Positions 1 to 5,985 of a stretch of 12,787 nucleotides of DNA are shown piece after piece (the first letter of the stretch is position 1; the number at the start of each line of letters is the position of its first letter). The position numbers and the translations under genes were made by a program. This DNA comes from DATDRM01 sp035291705 (lineage in GTDB: Bacteria > Chloroflexota > Anaerolineae > Anaerolineales > UBA4823). The notes beneath the pieces were generated by a model, which was not told where the DNA came from, did no database searches, and worked only from the letters and a program-made list of their open reading frames with translations. The stretch spans positions 1 through 12,787 of the forward strand of contig DATDRM010000238.1 of NCBI GenBank assembly GCA_035291705.1. Direction: 5' to 3'.

Positions 1-588
1 GAGCGCGGTTATCATGGCACCTCCATGCGGGATATCGCCCGAGAGGCAGGGATTGCATTAGGCGGGATCTATAACCACTTTGCCAGCAAGGAAGACATTT
101 TCCTGGCTGTCTTCATAGAACATCACCCCTATCGCGATGTCTTACCGGCGATGAACGCCGCGCAAGGGGAGACAATCGAGGCATTCGTACGCGACGCAGC
201 CGCGCAGATGCTGGACGCGTTGGGTGAAAGCCAGGATTTTCTGAACCTGACCTTTATCGAGCTGGTTGAATTCAAAGGTCAGCACATTCCCCAGCTATTT
301 GAGAGCATCTTCCCGCAAATACTGGAGTTTGCCCAGCGCATGGTAGAGGGACAGGGAGAATTGCGGTCGGTCCCCTTGCCGATTTTGGTGCGCGCTTTTA
401 TCGGCCTTTTTATCTCCTATTATATGACCGAGACGTTGATCGGCAGGCAGCTCCCGGATGAGATGCAACGAAATGCGCTGGATCACTTCGTCGACATCTA
501 CCTGCATGGCATTCTCAAAGATTCCATAAATACTGGAGAAACCCCTGTCGGTGAATGGCAAGGAGTGACAAACCTGGATAGCCTATGA
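1..588 (+). CDS. TetR/AcrR-family transcriptional regulator, 5' partial
   Basis: This is a DNA-binding repressor of the TetR/AcrR family and probably controls the exporter genes that follow. The reading frame is open from base 1, so the true start lies upstream of the window. The first visible residues (ERGYHGTSMRDIAREAG, then GGIYNHFASKEDIF) are the second half of the classic TetR helix-turn-helix, including the recognition helix and the YxHFxxKEDIF block. The ATG at 25 lies inside this domain and is not the start. The remainder (about residues 45-196 of the visible part) is the helical ligand-binding and dimer domain, which varies too much to name a ligand. Its TGA (586-588) overlaps the ATG of the permease gene as ATGA, so the two are translationally coupled. 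Known parallel: CecR (YbiH) heads the ybhGFSR exporter operon in E. coli. That it autoregulates is inference, because its promoter is not visible. Confidence 0.93.
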   Translation, partial: ERGYHGTSMRDIAREAGIALGGIYNHFASKEDIFLAVFIEHHPYRDVLPAMNAAQGETIEAFVRDAAAQMLDALGESQDFLNLTFIELVEFKGQHIPQLFESIFPQILEFAQRMVEGQGELRSVPLPILVRAFIGLFISYYMTETLIGRQLPDEMQRNALDHFVDIYLHGILKDSINTGETPVGEWQGVTNLDSL

Positions 589-1718
589 TCAATTCCCGGT
601 TAACCTCCTTGATCCGCAAGGAATTCATCCAAATCCTGCGCGACCCGCGCACCCTGATCCTGGTATTGGTGATCCCGATCATGCAGCTGCTATTACTTGG
701 GTACGCGGCCACCAATGATGTGCGCAACGTTCCTCTGGCGGTGTTTGACCAGGACCGGGGGCCAGCCGCGCGAGCTCTACTGGACGCCTACCGCACGGCA
801 GACTATTTTCGCCTTGAATATGATGTCGATTCGGAGGAGGAGTTACGTACACTGATCGATGATGGCCTGGCCCGCGCCGGGTTGATCATCCCACCGAATT
901 ACAGCCAGCAATTGGAGTCCGATGGCGTGGCACAGGTGGCTTTCGTGCTGGATGGCAGTGATCCGACCGTCGCTTCTACATCTCTCTCCGCCGCGCAGTT
1001 GATCGGCCAGTCGCTGGCTACCAAGGTAATGGCTGAACGCCTGGCTCGGGGCGGCCAGGCCACCGCTTTGAAGCTGCCGATCGAAGTCCGCACCCAGGTC
1101 TGGTACAACCCCGACCTGGTGAGCGCTTTTTTCATGATCCCGGGTGTGATCGGGATGATCCTGTATGCGTTGACTTCCATCCTGACCGCAACCGCCATCG
1201 TCCGCGAACGGGAGCGGGGCACGATCGAACAGTTGATCGTCACACCGATCCGTCCCTGGGAACTGGTGGTCGGCAAAATATTGCCCTATGTCATCCTGGC
1301 ATTCATGAATACCCTGGAGGTTCTGGCGATTGGGTCGTGGTGGTTCAAAGTACCGATCCGCGGTGAATTGAGCGTGATCTTTCTACTGTCCGGCGTGTTC
1401 TTGCTTTCCAGCCTGGGGATCGGCTTGCTGGCTTCCACCATCGCCAATACCCAGCAAGAGGCGATGTTAACTGTCTGGATGACGCTCTTGCCGGGGATCT
1501 TCCTATCCGGCTTTTTCTTCCCTTTAGAAGCGATGCCTAAGGTCTTGCAGTGGATCTCTTATCTCATGCCGCTGCGTTATTATTTGGTGATCATTCGTTC
1601 ACTGTTGCTCAAAGGAGTTGGTTACGCCGCTATCCAGGACGAAGTGATTGCCCTGACGGTCTTCGGATTTGCAATCATGGCGATCGCCGCCTTGCGCTTC
1701 CGCAAACGTTTGGACTAA
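585..1718 (+). CDS. ABC-2 type transporter permease, YbhS/YbhR-like
   Basis: This is the membrane subunit of an ABC exporter, of 377 residues, matching the ABC2_membrane_3 family. Residues 6-20 form an amphipathic N-terminal segment (IRKEFIQILRDPRT), typical of these permeases. The first membrane helix covers about 22-42. A large external domain follows (about 44-178). A cluster of five further helices lies at about 180-205, 230-250, 263-285, 292-315 and 352-370. The loop after helix 2 carries VRERERGTIEQLIVTPIRPWELVVGK, the conserved coupling region, and FLSGFFFPLEAMP lies before the last helix; both are hallmarks of the family. The start ATG overlaps the regulator's stop. The only purine-rich stretch (561-565) is too far upstream to serve it, so translation likely depends on coupling. 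E. coli has two permeases here (YbhS and YbhR); only one is visible, so a homodimer is the simplest reading. The substrate is unknown. Confidence 0.93.
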   Translation: MINSRLTSLIRKEFIQILRDPRTLILVLVIPIMQLLLLGYAATNDVRNVPLAVFDQDRGPAARALLDAYRTADYFRLEYDVDSEEELRTLIDDGLARAGLIIPPNYSQQLESDGVAQVAFVLDGSDPTVASTSLSAAQLIGQSLATKVMAERLARGGQATALKLPIEVRTQVWYNPDLVSAFFMIPGVIGMILYALTSILTATAIVRERERGTIEQLIVTPIRPWELVVGKILPYVILAFMNTLEVLAIGSWWFKVPIRGELSVIFLLSGVFLLSSLGIGLLASTIANTQQEAMLTVWMTLLPGIFLSGFFFPLEAMPKVLQWISYLMPLRYYLVIIRSLLLKGVGYAAIQDEVIALTVFGFAIMAIAALRFRKRLD

Positions 1719-1722
1719 GGAG
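1717..1722 (+). promoter_or_regulatory. Ribosome binding site that fixes the HlyD-family start
   Basis: AAGGAG lies seven bases before the ATG at 1730 and overlaps the permease stop codon (1716-1718). It supports the start at 1730 rather than an in-frame ATG far upstream at 1550, which would lie inside the permease gene. Confidence 0.75.
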
Positions 1723-1729
1723 TTTTTAT

Positions 1730-3073
1730 ATGCATCCCAATCCTCGTAAAGTTGCCCCGGTCCTTATCTTGATAACTATCGCAGCAGCTACTTGGTGGTA
1801 TTTTAGCAGAGCTACCGCTCAGGAAGAAAATGGGCCGATTTCGGCTTCGGGCACCATCGAGGCCACCCAGGTGAATATTGCCTCTGAAATCGGTGGCCAG
1901 GTGGGTGAAGTGTTAGCCCAGGAAGGGGAAGCTGTCACCGCTGGGCAGGTAATGATCCGGTTTGAGGATACACTGTTGCAAGCCCAACTTGCACAAGCCC
2001 AGGCGGCGTTAACCCAGGCTCAAGCCAACTACAATCTGGTTGCCGCGGGGGTGCCTGATGAACAAAGGCGGGTGGCTATCACGACCGCTGAGATGGAGGT
2101 GCTGACTGCCCAGCAGACGCTCGACGACCTTTACAATAACGCTGAATTGATGGCGGCGCGCGTTTTGCAAGAGATCGCCCTGGCAGAAAACGCCATCGAC
2201 AATCTTGGGCAGCGGCGGGATAACCTGGAAACCCCAGCTGACCAGGCTGATATCGACGCGGCGCGAGCTGCGGTCGTACTGGCCAGAGATCAGCTTGACC
2301 GTGCCCAGGAAGATTATGCGCCTTATAAGAATAAGGCGGAGGATAATCTGATCCGGGCAGCTTTATTGAGCAAATTGGCGGCTGCGCAGAACTATTATGA
2401 CTCGGTCGTCACCCGTTTAAATAATATGATCGGTAACGCGGATGAACTTGACCTGGCTCAGGTGGATGCAGACCTGTCGGTTGCCCAGGCGCAGCTGGCG
2501 GATGCCAAGCGCCGCTATGAGTTGCTCCAAGGAGGGCCCGATCCCGATGCAGTCGCCCTGGCTGAAGCTCGCCTCGCCAGCGCCATGGCGCACCTGGAAG
2601 CAGCGCAGGCCGATCCTAGTCCGGAACAGCTGGCGGCAGCTCAAGCCCAGGTAGATTCTGCACAGGCAGCCCTGGAAGTGCTCCAGGCGCAGCTCGAGAA
2701 GGTAGTGCTTGACGCGCCCATGGATGGTATCGTGTTGGAACGCCTGGTAGAGCCGGGTGAGGTCGTTTTACCCAGCCGGCCATTGATCACCATGGCGAGA
2801 CTGGACCATCTGACGATCACGGTCTATGTGCCGGAAGATCGTTATGGCGAGGTCAAGCTGGGTCAGACTGCCAGGCTGGTTGTCGATTCGTTTCCAGGGG
2901 AAACCTTCACCGTTACGGTGATCCACATCGCCGATGAGGCTGAATTTACCCCGCGCAATGTTCAGACGGCGGAAGGACGCCGCAGCACAGTTTATGCCGT
3001 CAAACTGGCGATCGATAATCCCGCGGGAAAGTTGAAGCCCGGCATGCCAGGCGATGTCGAGTTCGAAAGATAA
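1730..3073 (+). CDS. HlyD-family (YbhG-like) membrane fusion/adaptor protein
   Basis: This is the periplasmic-adaptor-type subunit of the exporter, 447 residues from the ATG at 1730. Residues 8-26 are a single N-terminal membrane anchor. There is no lipobox cysteine, so it is not a lipoprotein. Residues 38-80 form the first half of a lipoyl/barrel-sandwich domain (GTIEATQVNIASEIGGQV). An Ala/Gln/Leu-rich helical stretch of roughly 280 residues follows and is predicted to be one or more coiled-coil hairpins. The second lipoyl half (about 365-395, LDAPMDGIVLERLVEPGEVV) and a beta-barrel with the closing segment GKLKPGMPGDVEF complete the fold. E. coli YbhG is about 330 residues, so the extra length is in the helices. 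The gene lies between the permease and the ATPases, and its stop is four bases before the likely next start. How it works depends on the envelope: no outer-membrane channel gene is visible here. Confidence 0.9.
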   Translation: MHPNPRKVAPVLILITIAAATWWYFSRATAQEENGPISASGTIEATQVNIASEIGGQVGEVLAQEGEAVTAGQVMIRFEDTLLQAQLAQAQAALTQAQANYNLVAAGVPDEQRRVAITTAEMEVLTAQQTLDDLYNNAELMAARVLQEIALAENAIDNLGQRRDNLETPADQADIDAARAAVVLARDQLDRAQEDYAPYKNKAEDNLIRAALLSKLAAAQNYYDSVVTRLNNMIGNADELDLAQVDADLSVAQAQLADAKRRYELLQGGPDPDAVALAEARLASAMAHLEAAQADPSPEQLAAAQAQVDSAQAALEVLQAQLEKVVLDAPMDGIVLERLVEPGEVVLPSRPLITMARLDHLTITVYVPEDRYGEVKLGQTARLVVDSFPGETFTVTVIHIADEAEFTPRNVQTAEGRRSTVYAVKLAIDNPAGKLKPGMPGDVEFER

Positions 3074-3077
3074 CGGG

Positions 3078-4004
3078 ATGATCCAGGTAGCTAACCTTCA
3101 CAAGCGTTTCGGAAACCTCCAGGCAGTTAACGACTTGACCCTGGAAATCCCGACTGGAGAAATTTATGGGTTGGTTGGGTCGGATGGGGCAGGCAAAACC
3201 ACTACGATGCGCCTGTTATGCGGAGCGCTGCGTCCAGACCTGGGGAGGATCGAAATCGCCGGTTATGATGTTTCCCGCCAAACCGAAGAAGCGCGGGCGA
3301 AGATCGGTTACCTGCCACAACGTTTCTCGCTGTACGAAGAATTGACTGTTCTCGAAAACATCCGTTTCTTCGCCGAAGTGCGCGGGTTGAAGGCTACCGC
3401 ATGGTACCCACGCTGCATGGAGATCCTGGCGTTTGTCGGTCTAGAAGAGTTTACCAAACGCCGCGCCGGGCACCTTTCAGGGGGAATGAAGCAAAAATTG
3501 GGGTTGGCGGCTGCCCTGGTACACCAACCACAGGTTTTATTGCTGGATGAGCCCACGACCGGGGTAGATCCGGTCACACGCCAGGATTTCTGGCAGCTGA
3601 TCATTCGCCTGGCAGTGGAGGGCGATGTTGCCGTGCTGGTCAGCACACCTTACATGGACGAAGCGGCGCGCTGTACCCGGGTGGGTTTTATGCAACACGG
3701 GCAATTAATAGTAGAGGGAACCCCTCAGGATCTGCGCCAGCGCTTGAATGGGCGGGTGCTAGAGCTGCGCGGTGAACCCCTGCTTTTATTGCGATCCCTG
3801 GCCAGGGCCGATACTGAAGTGGAAGATGCCCAAATGTTTGGGGACCGGCTGCACTTGAGGGTAGGCCCCGGAACGTCCGAGCGAGTGATAGATCGCCTCC
3901 AAGAGCTTGTCCCATCAATGGGAGGGCAAATAACCAGCCTGCGTGCCGTTTCCCCACAATTGGATGACCTTTTCATTGCCATGTCGGAGCCGAATAATGG
4001 CTGA
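3078..4004 (+). CDS. ABC exporter ATPase, matches N-terminal half of YbhF
   Basis: This is a nucleotide-binding subunit of 308 residues from the ATG at 3078. An in-frame ATG at 3054 would add eight residues inside the HlyD gene and is less likely because MIQVANLHKRFGN is the normal start of this domain. Walker A is GSDGAGKTT (34-42), with Asp where most families have Asn, as in the first half of E. coli YbhF. The Q-loop glutamine is at 81. The signature LSGGM (133-137) is intact. Walker B is LLLDEP with D157 and E158. The switch position reads STPYMDEA, with Pro191 in place of the usual His. YbhF's first half also lacks this histidine (STSYLDEA, from memory). A C-terminal extension (about 225-308) is typical of DrrA/YbhF-type ATPases. 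It likely pairs with the next gene's product and the permease. Confidence in the family is high; the substrate is not known. Confidence 0.93.
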   Translation: MIQVANLHKRFGNLQAVNDLTLEIPTGEIYGLVGSDGAGKTTTMRLLCGALRPDLGRIEIAGYDVSRQTEEARAKIGYLPQRFSLYEELTVLENIRFFAEVRGLKATAWYPRCMEILAFVGLEEFTKRRAGHLSGGMKQKLGLAAALVHQPQVLLLDEPTTGVDPVTRQDFWQLIIRLAVEGDVAVLVSTPYMDEAARCTRVGFMQHGQLIVEGTPQDLRQRLNGRVLELRGEPLLLLRSLARADTEVEDAQMFGDRLHLRVGPGTSERVIDRLQELVPSMGGQITSLRAVSPQLDDLFIAMSEPNNG

Positions 4005-4914
4005 GCAGGTGATCGTCGCCGAGGGGCTGACGCGCCGGTTTGGTGACTTTGTCGCGGTCGACCATGTATCATTTTCTGTGCAGGAAGGGGAGGTGGTTGG
4101 GTATCTTGGGCCAAACGGGTCCGGTAAAACTACCACCATCCGCATGTTGCTGGGGTTGTTGCTTCCCTCGGAAGGGAATGCCAGCGTATTGGGCTATGAT
4201 GTAGTCAAGCAGTCTGAACAGGTGCGAGCGCGAGTTGGGTACATGTCCCAGAAGTTTGCCCTGTACAACGAGCTGACGGTTTTAGAAAACTTAGCTTTTT
4301 ATGCCGGTATTTACGGGGTCAGGGATCGGACGCGCCTGGAAGAAGTCATTCAGCTGGTGGGATTGCGCGGTGTTGAACGCGAGCGGGTGAGCGGTATTTC
4401 GGTGGGTTGGAGGCAGAGGGTTGCCTTGGGAACCGCTATCGTCCACCGCCCTCAATTGTTATTCCTGGACGAGCCGACCAGTGGGGTGGATCCGACTGCC
4501 CGCAGAGCATTTTGGGATTTGATCTATGATCTGGTAGCGGGAGGCGTGACAGCCTTGGTCACGACGCATTATATGGATGAAGCTGAATACTGCGGCCGGA
4601 TCGGCATCATGCGCGAAGGCCGTTTGTTGGCGATGGATAAGCCTTCTGTCTTGAAGGAGAAGGCCTTACCCGGTCTGGCCTGGGATATCCATGCCCAACC
4701 CTTACTACCGGCTTTGAATGCCCTCGAGCAATGCGCATTTGTGATCCGCGCGGGGCTGGTCAGCGATCACCTGCGGGCGATAACACCTGGGGATGTGGAG
4801 GCGGAAGCTTTGCAGGCGCGCCTGCGGGAGGCAGGCATCGAGGGGGTACGAATTGAAGTGGCTGAGCCGACTTTAGAAGACGTGTTCCTGGCGTTGGCGG
4901 CAAGCCGCAGTTAG
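3997..4914 (+). CDS. ABC exporter ATPase, matches C-terminal half of YbhF
   Basis: This is the second nucleotide-binding subunit, 305 residues. The ATG at 3997 overlaps the preceding gene by 8 bases and has GGAG at 3986-3989; an in-frame ATG at 3943 lies deep inside the previous gene and is not used here. Walker A is GPNGSGKTT (38-46), the Q-loop glutamine is at 85, Walker B is LLFLDEP with D158 and E159, and the switch histidine is present (TTHYMDEAEYC, H191). The signature motif is degenerate: ISVGW at 134-138 instead of LSGGQ. E. coli YbhF shows the same trait in its second half (LPLGF, from memory). The two genes therefore look like YbhF split in two. The C-terminal PTLEDVFLAL motif (291-300) is the usual end of this ATPase type. 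The product is cytoplasmic and should bind the ABC-2 permease encoded at 585-1718. Confidence 0.93.
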   Translation: MAEQVIVAEGLTRRFGDFVAVDHVSFSVQEGEVVGYLGPNGSGKTTTIRMLLGLLLPSEGNASVLGYDVVKQSEQVRARVGYMSQKFALYNELTVLENLAFYAGIYGVRDRTRLEEVIQLVGLRGVERERVSGISVGWRQRVALGTAIVHRPQLLFLDEPTSGVDPTARRAFWDLIYDLVAGGVTALVTTHYMDEAEYCGRIGIMREGRLLAMDKPSVLKEKALPGLAWDIHAQPLLPALNALEQCAFVIRAGLVSDHLRAITPGDVEAEALQARLREAGIEGVRIEVAEPTLEDVFLALAASRS

Positions 4915-4941
4915 CGAGTTGCGAGATGTGAGATGCGGATT
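4914..4941 (+). repeat. Imperfect 7-base tandem repeat, four units
   Basis: The units read GCGAGTT, GCGAGAT, GTGAGAT and GCGGATT in direct succession, beginning at the last base of the ATPase stop codon. Further degenerate units may follow up to about 4955. Heptamer tandem repeats of this kind are known from intergenic DNA of several bacterial groups. No function is assigned. Confidence 0.55.
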
Positions 4942-4971
4942 GCCAGAGACATGTTGCGAAGGAGGTTTTTA

Positions 4972-5010
4972 GTGGGGGAGGGATTTCTGGGACTTGCGAA
5001 GTCTGAATGA
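4972..5010 (+). other. Possible 12-codon leader ORF with strong ribosome site
   Basis: A near-perfect Shine-Dalgarno (AAGGAGGT, 4959-4966) lies five bases before a GTG at 4972. This opens a 12-codon frame (MGEGFLGLAKSE) that ends at the TGA at 5008-5010, just upstream of the TlyA gene. It could be a leader peptide, the remains of an older gene start, or chance. No downstream hairpin pair was found that would support attenuation. The strength of the ribosome site compared with the weak one of the TlyA gene is what makes it worth recording. Confidence 0.25.
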
Positions 5011-5024
5011 ACAGAGGTTAAAAT
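4994..5024 (+). promoter_or_regulatory. Candidate promoter for the TlyA-type gene
   Basis: A TTGCGA box (4994-4999) and a TAAAAT box (5019-5024) are separated by 19 bases. The spacing is longer than ideal and the -35 box matches the consensus at four of six bases. A transcript would begin close to the TTG start at 5032, leaving almost no leader. Confidence 0.25.
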
Positions 5025-5031
5025 AACTCCG

Positions 5032-5832
5032 TTGAGAAAAGTGCGCACGGACGTTCTGTTAGTGGAGCGCGGGCTGGCGGAGAGCCGCGCCCAGGCGCAG
5101 CGGCTGGTGATGGCCGGCCAGGTGCGGATAGACGGCCAGCTGGTGCTCAAGCCCTCCTCGACGGTGCTTCCCGACGCCAAAATCCAAATTGAAAGTGGGC
5201 CGCGCTACGTCTCGCGCGGCGGCGAGAAACTGGAAGCCGCCCTGGATGGGTTTAACCTCGACGTAGCGGGTAATATCTGCGCCGACTTGGGCGCTTCCAC
5301 AGGCGGGTTCACGGATTGTTTGTTGCAACACGGCGTGGCCAGGGTTTACGCCATCGACGTTGGCAAGGGCATTCTGCACTGGAAACTACGCCAGGACCCG
5401 CGTGTGGTGGTGATGGAGGGCACCAATGCGCGCTTCGTCGTACAGCTGCCGGAGCCAGTGCAGATCATCACTGTGGACGCATCATTTATTTCGCTCAAGG
5501 TGTTGTTGCCAGTCCTGCGAGGCTGGTTTCCTCCGCAGGGTGGGGGAGTGGTGGCGTTGATCAAGCCCCAGTTCGAGGCTGGGCGGTCACAGGTTGCGCG
5601 CGGAGAGGGGGTGATCCGCGACCCATCCATCCACTACCAGGTTTTGATGGATGTGTTGAACTCTGCCCAGCAGGAGGGTTATGGAGTGAACGGCCTGGTG
5701 CGATCTCCGCTCCTGGGGCCGAAGGGGAATGTAGAATTTTTAGCGCACTTGATTTACCCGGAGGAGACGAGAGTGGAATTGCAGGAATTAGTGGGAGATA
5801 TATTTGAGGATAATCCAGGAGATGAGGGTTAG
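5032..5832 (+). CDS. tlyA: TlyA-family rRNA (cytidine-2'-O)-methyltransferase
   Basis: This is an S-adenosylmethionine-dependent ribose methyltransferase of the TlyA/hemolysin A family, 266 residues from a TTG at 5032. An in-frame GTG at 5041 is an alternative start, and the ribosome site is weak for both (GAGG at 5014-5017). Residues 5-60 form an S4 RNA-binding domain (TDVLLVERGLAESRAQAQRLV). The linker RYVSRGGEKL follows. The FtsJ-like methyltransferase domain runs from about 65 to 245, with the SAM-binding motif DLGASTGGFTD (85-95). The catalytic set known from M. tuberculosis TlyA appears complete as K66, D149 (TVDASFISL), K178 (ALIKPQFEAGR) and E235 (GNVEFLAHL). In characterised members the targets are cytidines of 16S and 23S rRNA, and loss gives capreomycin resistance. 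The old hemolysin label is probably misleading. It is separated from the exporter operon by 117 bases and is probably transcribed on its own. Confidence 0.93.
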   Translation: MRKVRTDVLLVERGLAESRAQAQRLVMAGQVRIDGQLVLKPSSTVLPDAKIQIESGPRYVSRGGEKLEAALDGFNLDVAGNICADLGASTGGFTDCLLQHGVARVYAIDVGKGILHWKLRQDPRVVVMEGTNARFVVQLPEPVQIITVDASFISLKVLLPVLRGWFPPQGGGVVALIKPQFEAGRSQVARGEGVIRDPSIHYQVLMDVLNSAQQEGYGVNGLVRSPLLGPKGNVEFLAHLIYPEETRVELQELVGDIFEDNPGDEG

Positions 5833-5925
5833 GTGAATCAGCTGGGGTTCACTTAGGTTGGTGATAGAATGCATAATGAAGTTAAATATTTCACAAATAA
5901 GAGTGGCAGGTAGTTCCTACATAGC

Positions 5926-5966
5926 TTGACAAGCGGCTGAGTCACATACCCCATTATGGTGGGTAT
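5926..5966 (+). promoter_or_regulatory. Possible promoter and operator upstream of the TIR gene
   Basis: A perfect TTGACA (5926-5931) is followed by CATTAT (5952-5957) at a long 20-base spacing. The latter sits inside an inverted repeat with six-base arms ATACCC (5946-5951) and GGGTAT (5961-5966), and within it is the palindrome CCATTATGG (5951-5959). The position just before the likely start at 5986 suits a repressor or activator site. The long spacing makes the promoter itself uncertain. Confidence 0.3.
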
Positions 5967-5985
5967 TAACGAAGAGAGAAATTCA

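Noticed and set aside
1550..1729. Upstream extension of the HlyD-family frame to an ATG at 1550
   Set aside because: It would overlap the permease's last 56 codons, while a good ribosome site and a normal membrane anchor begin at 1730.
5316..5807. Open frame of 163 codons in another + frame inside tlyA
   Set aside because: It lies wholly within the conserved methyltransferase domain and has low-complexity Gly/Ala/Arg composition.
5833..5852. GTGAA/TTCAC inverted repeat after tlyA as a terminator
   Set aside because: The stem is five base pairs with a ten-base loop and no T-run follows.
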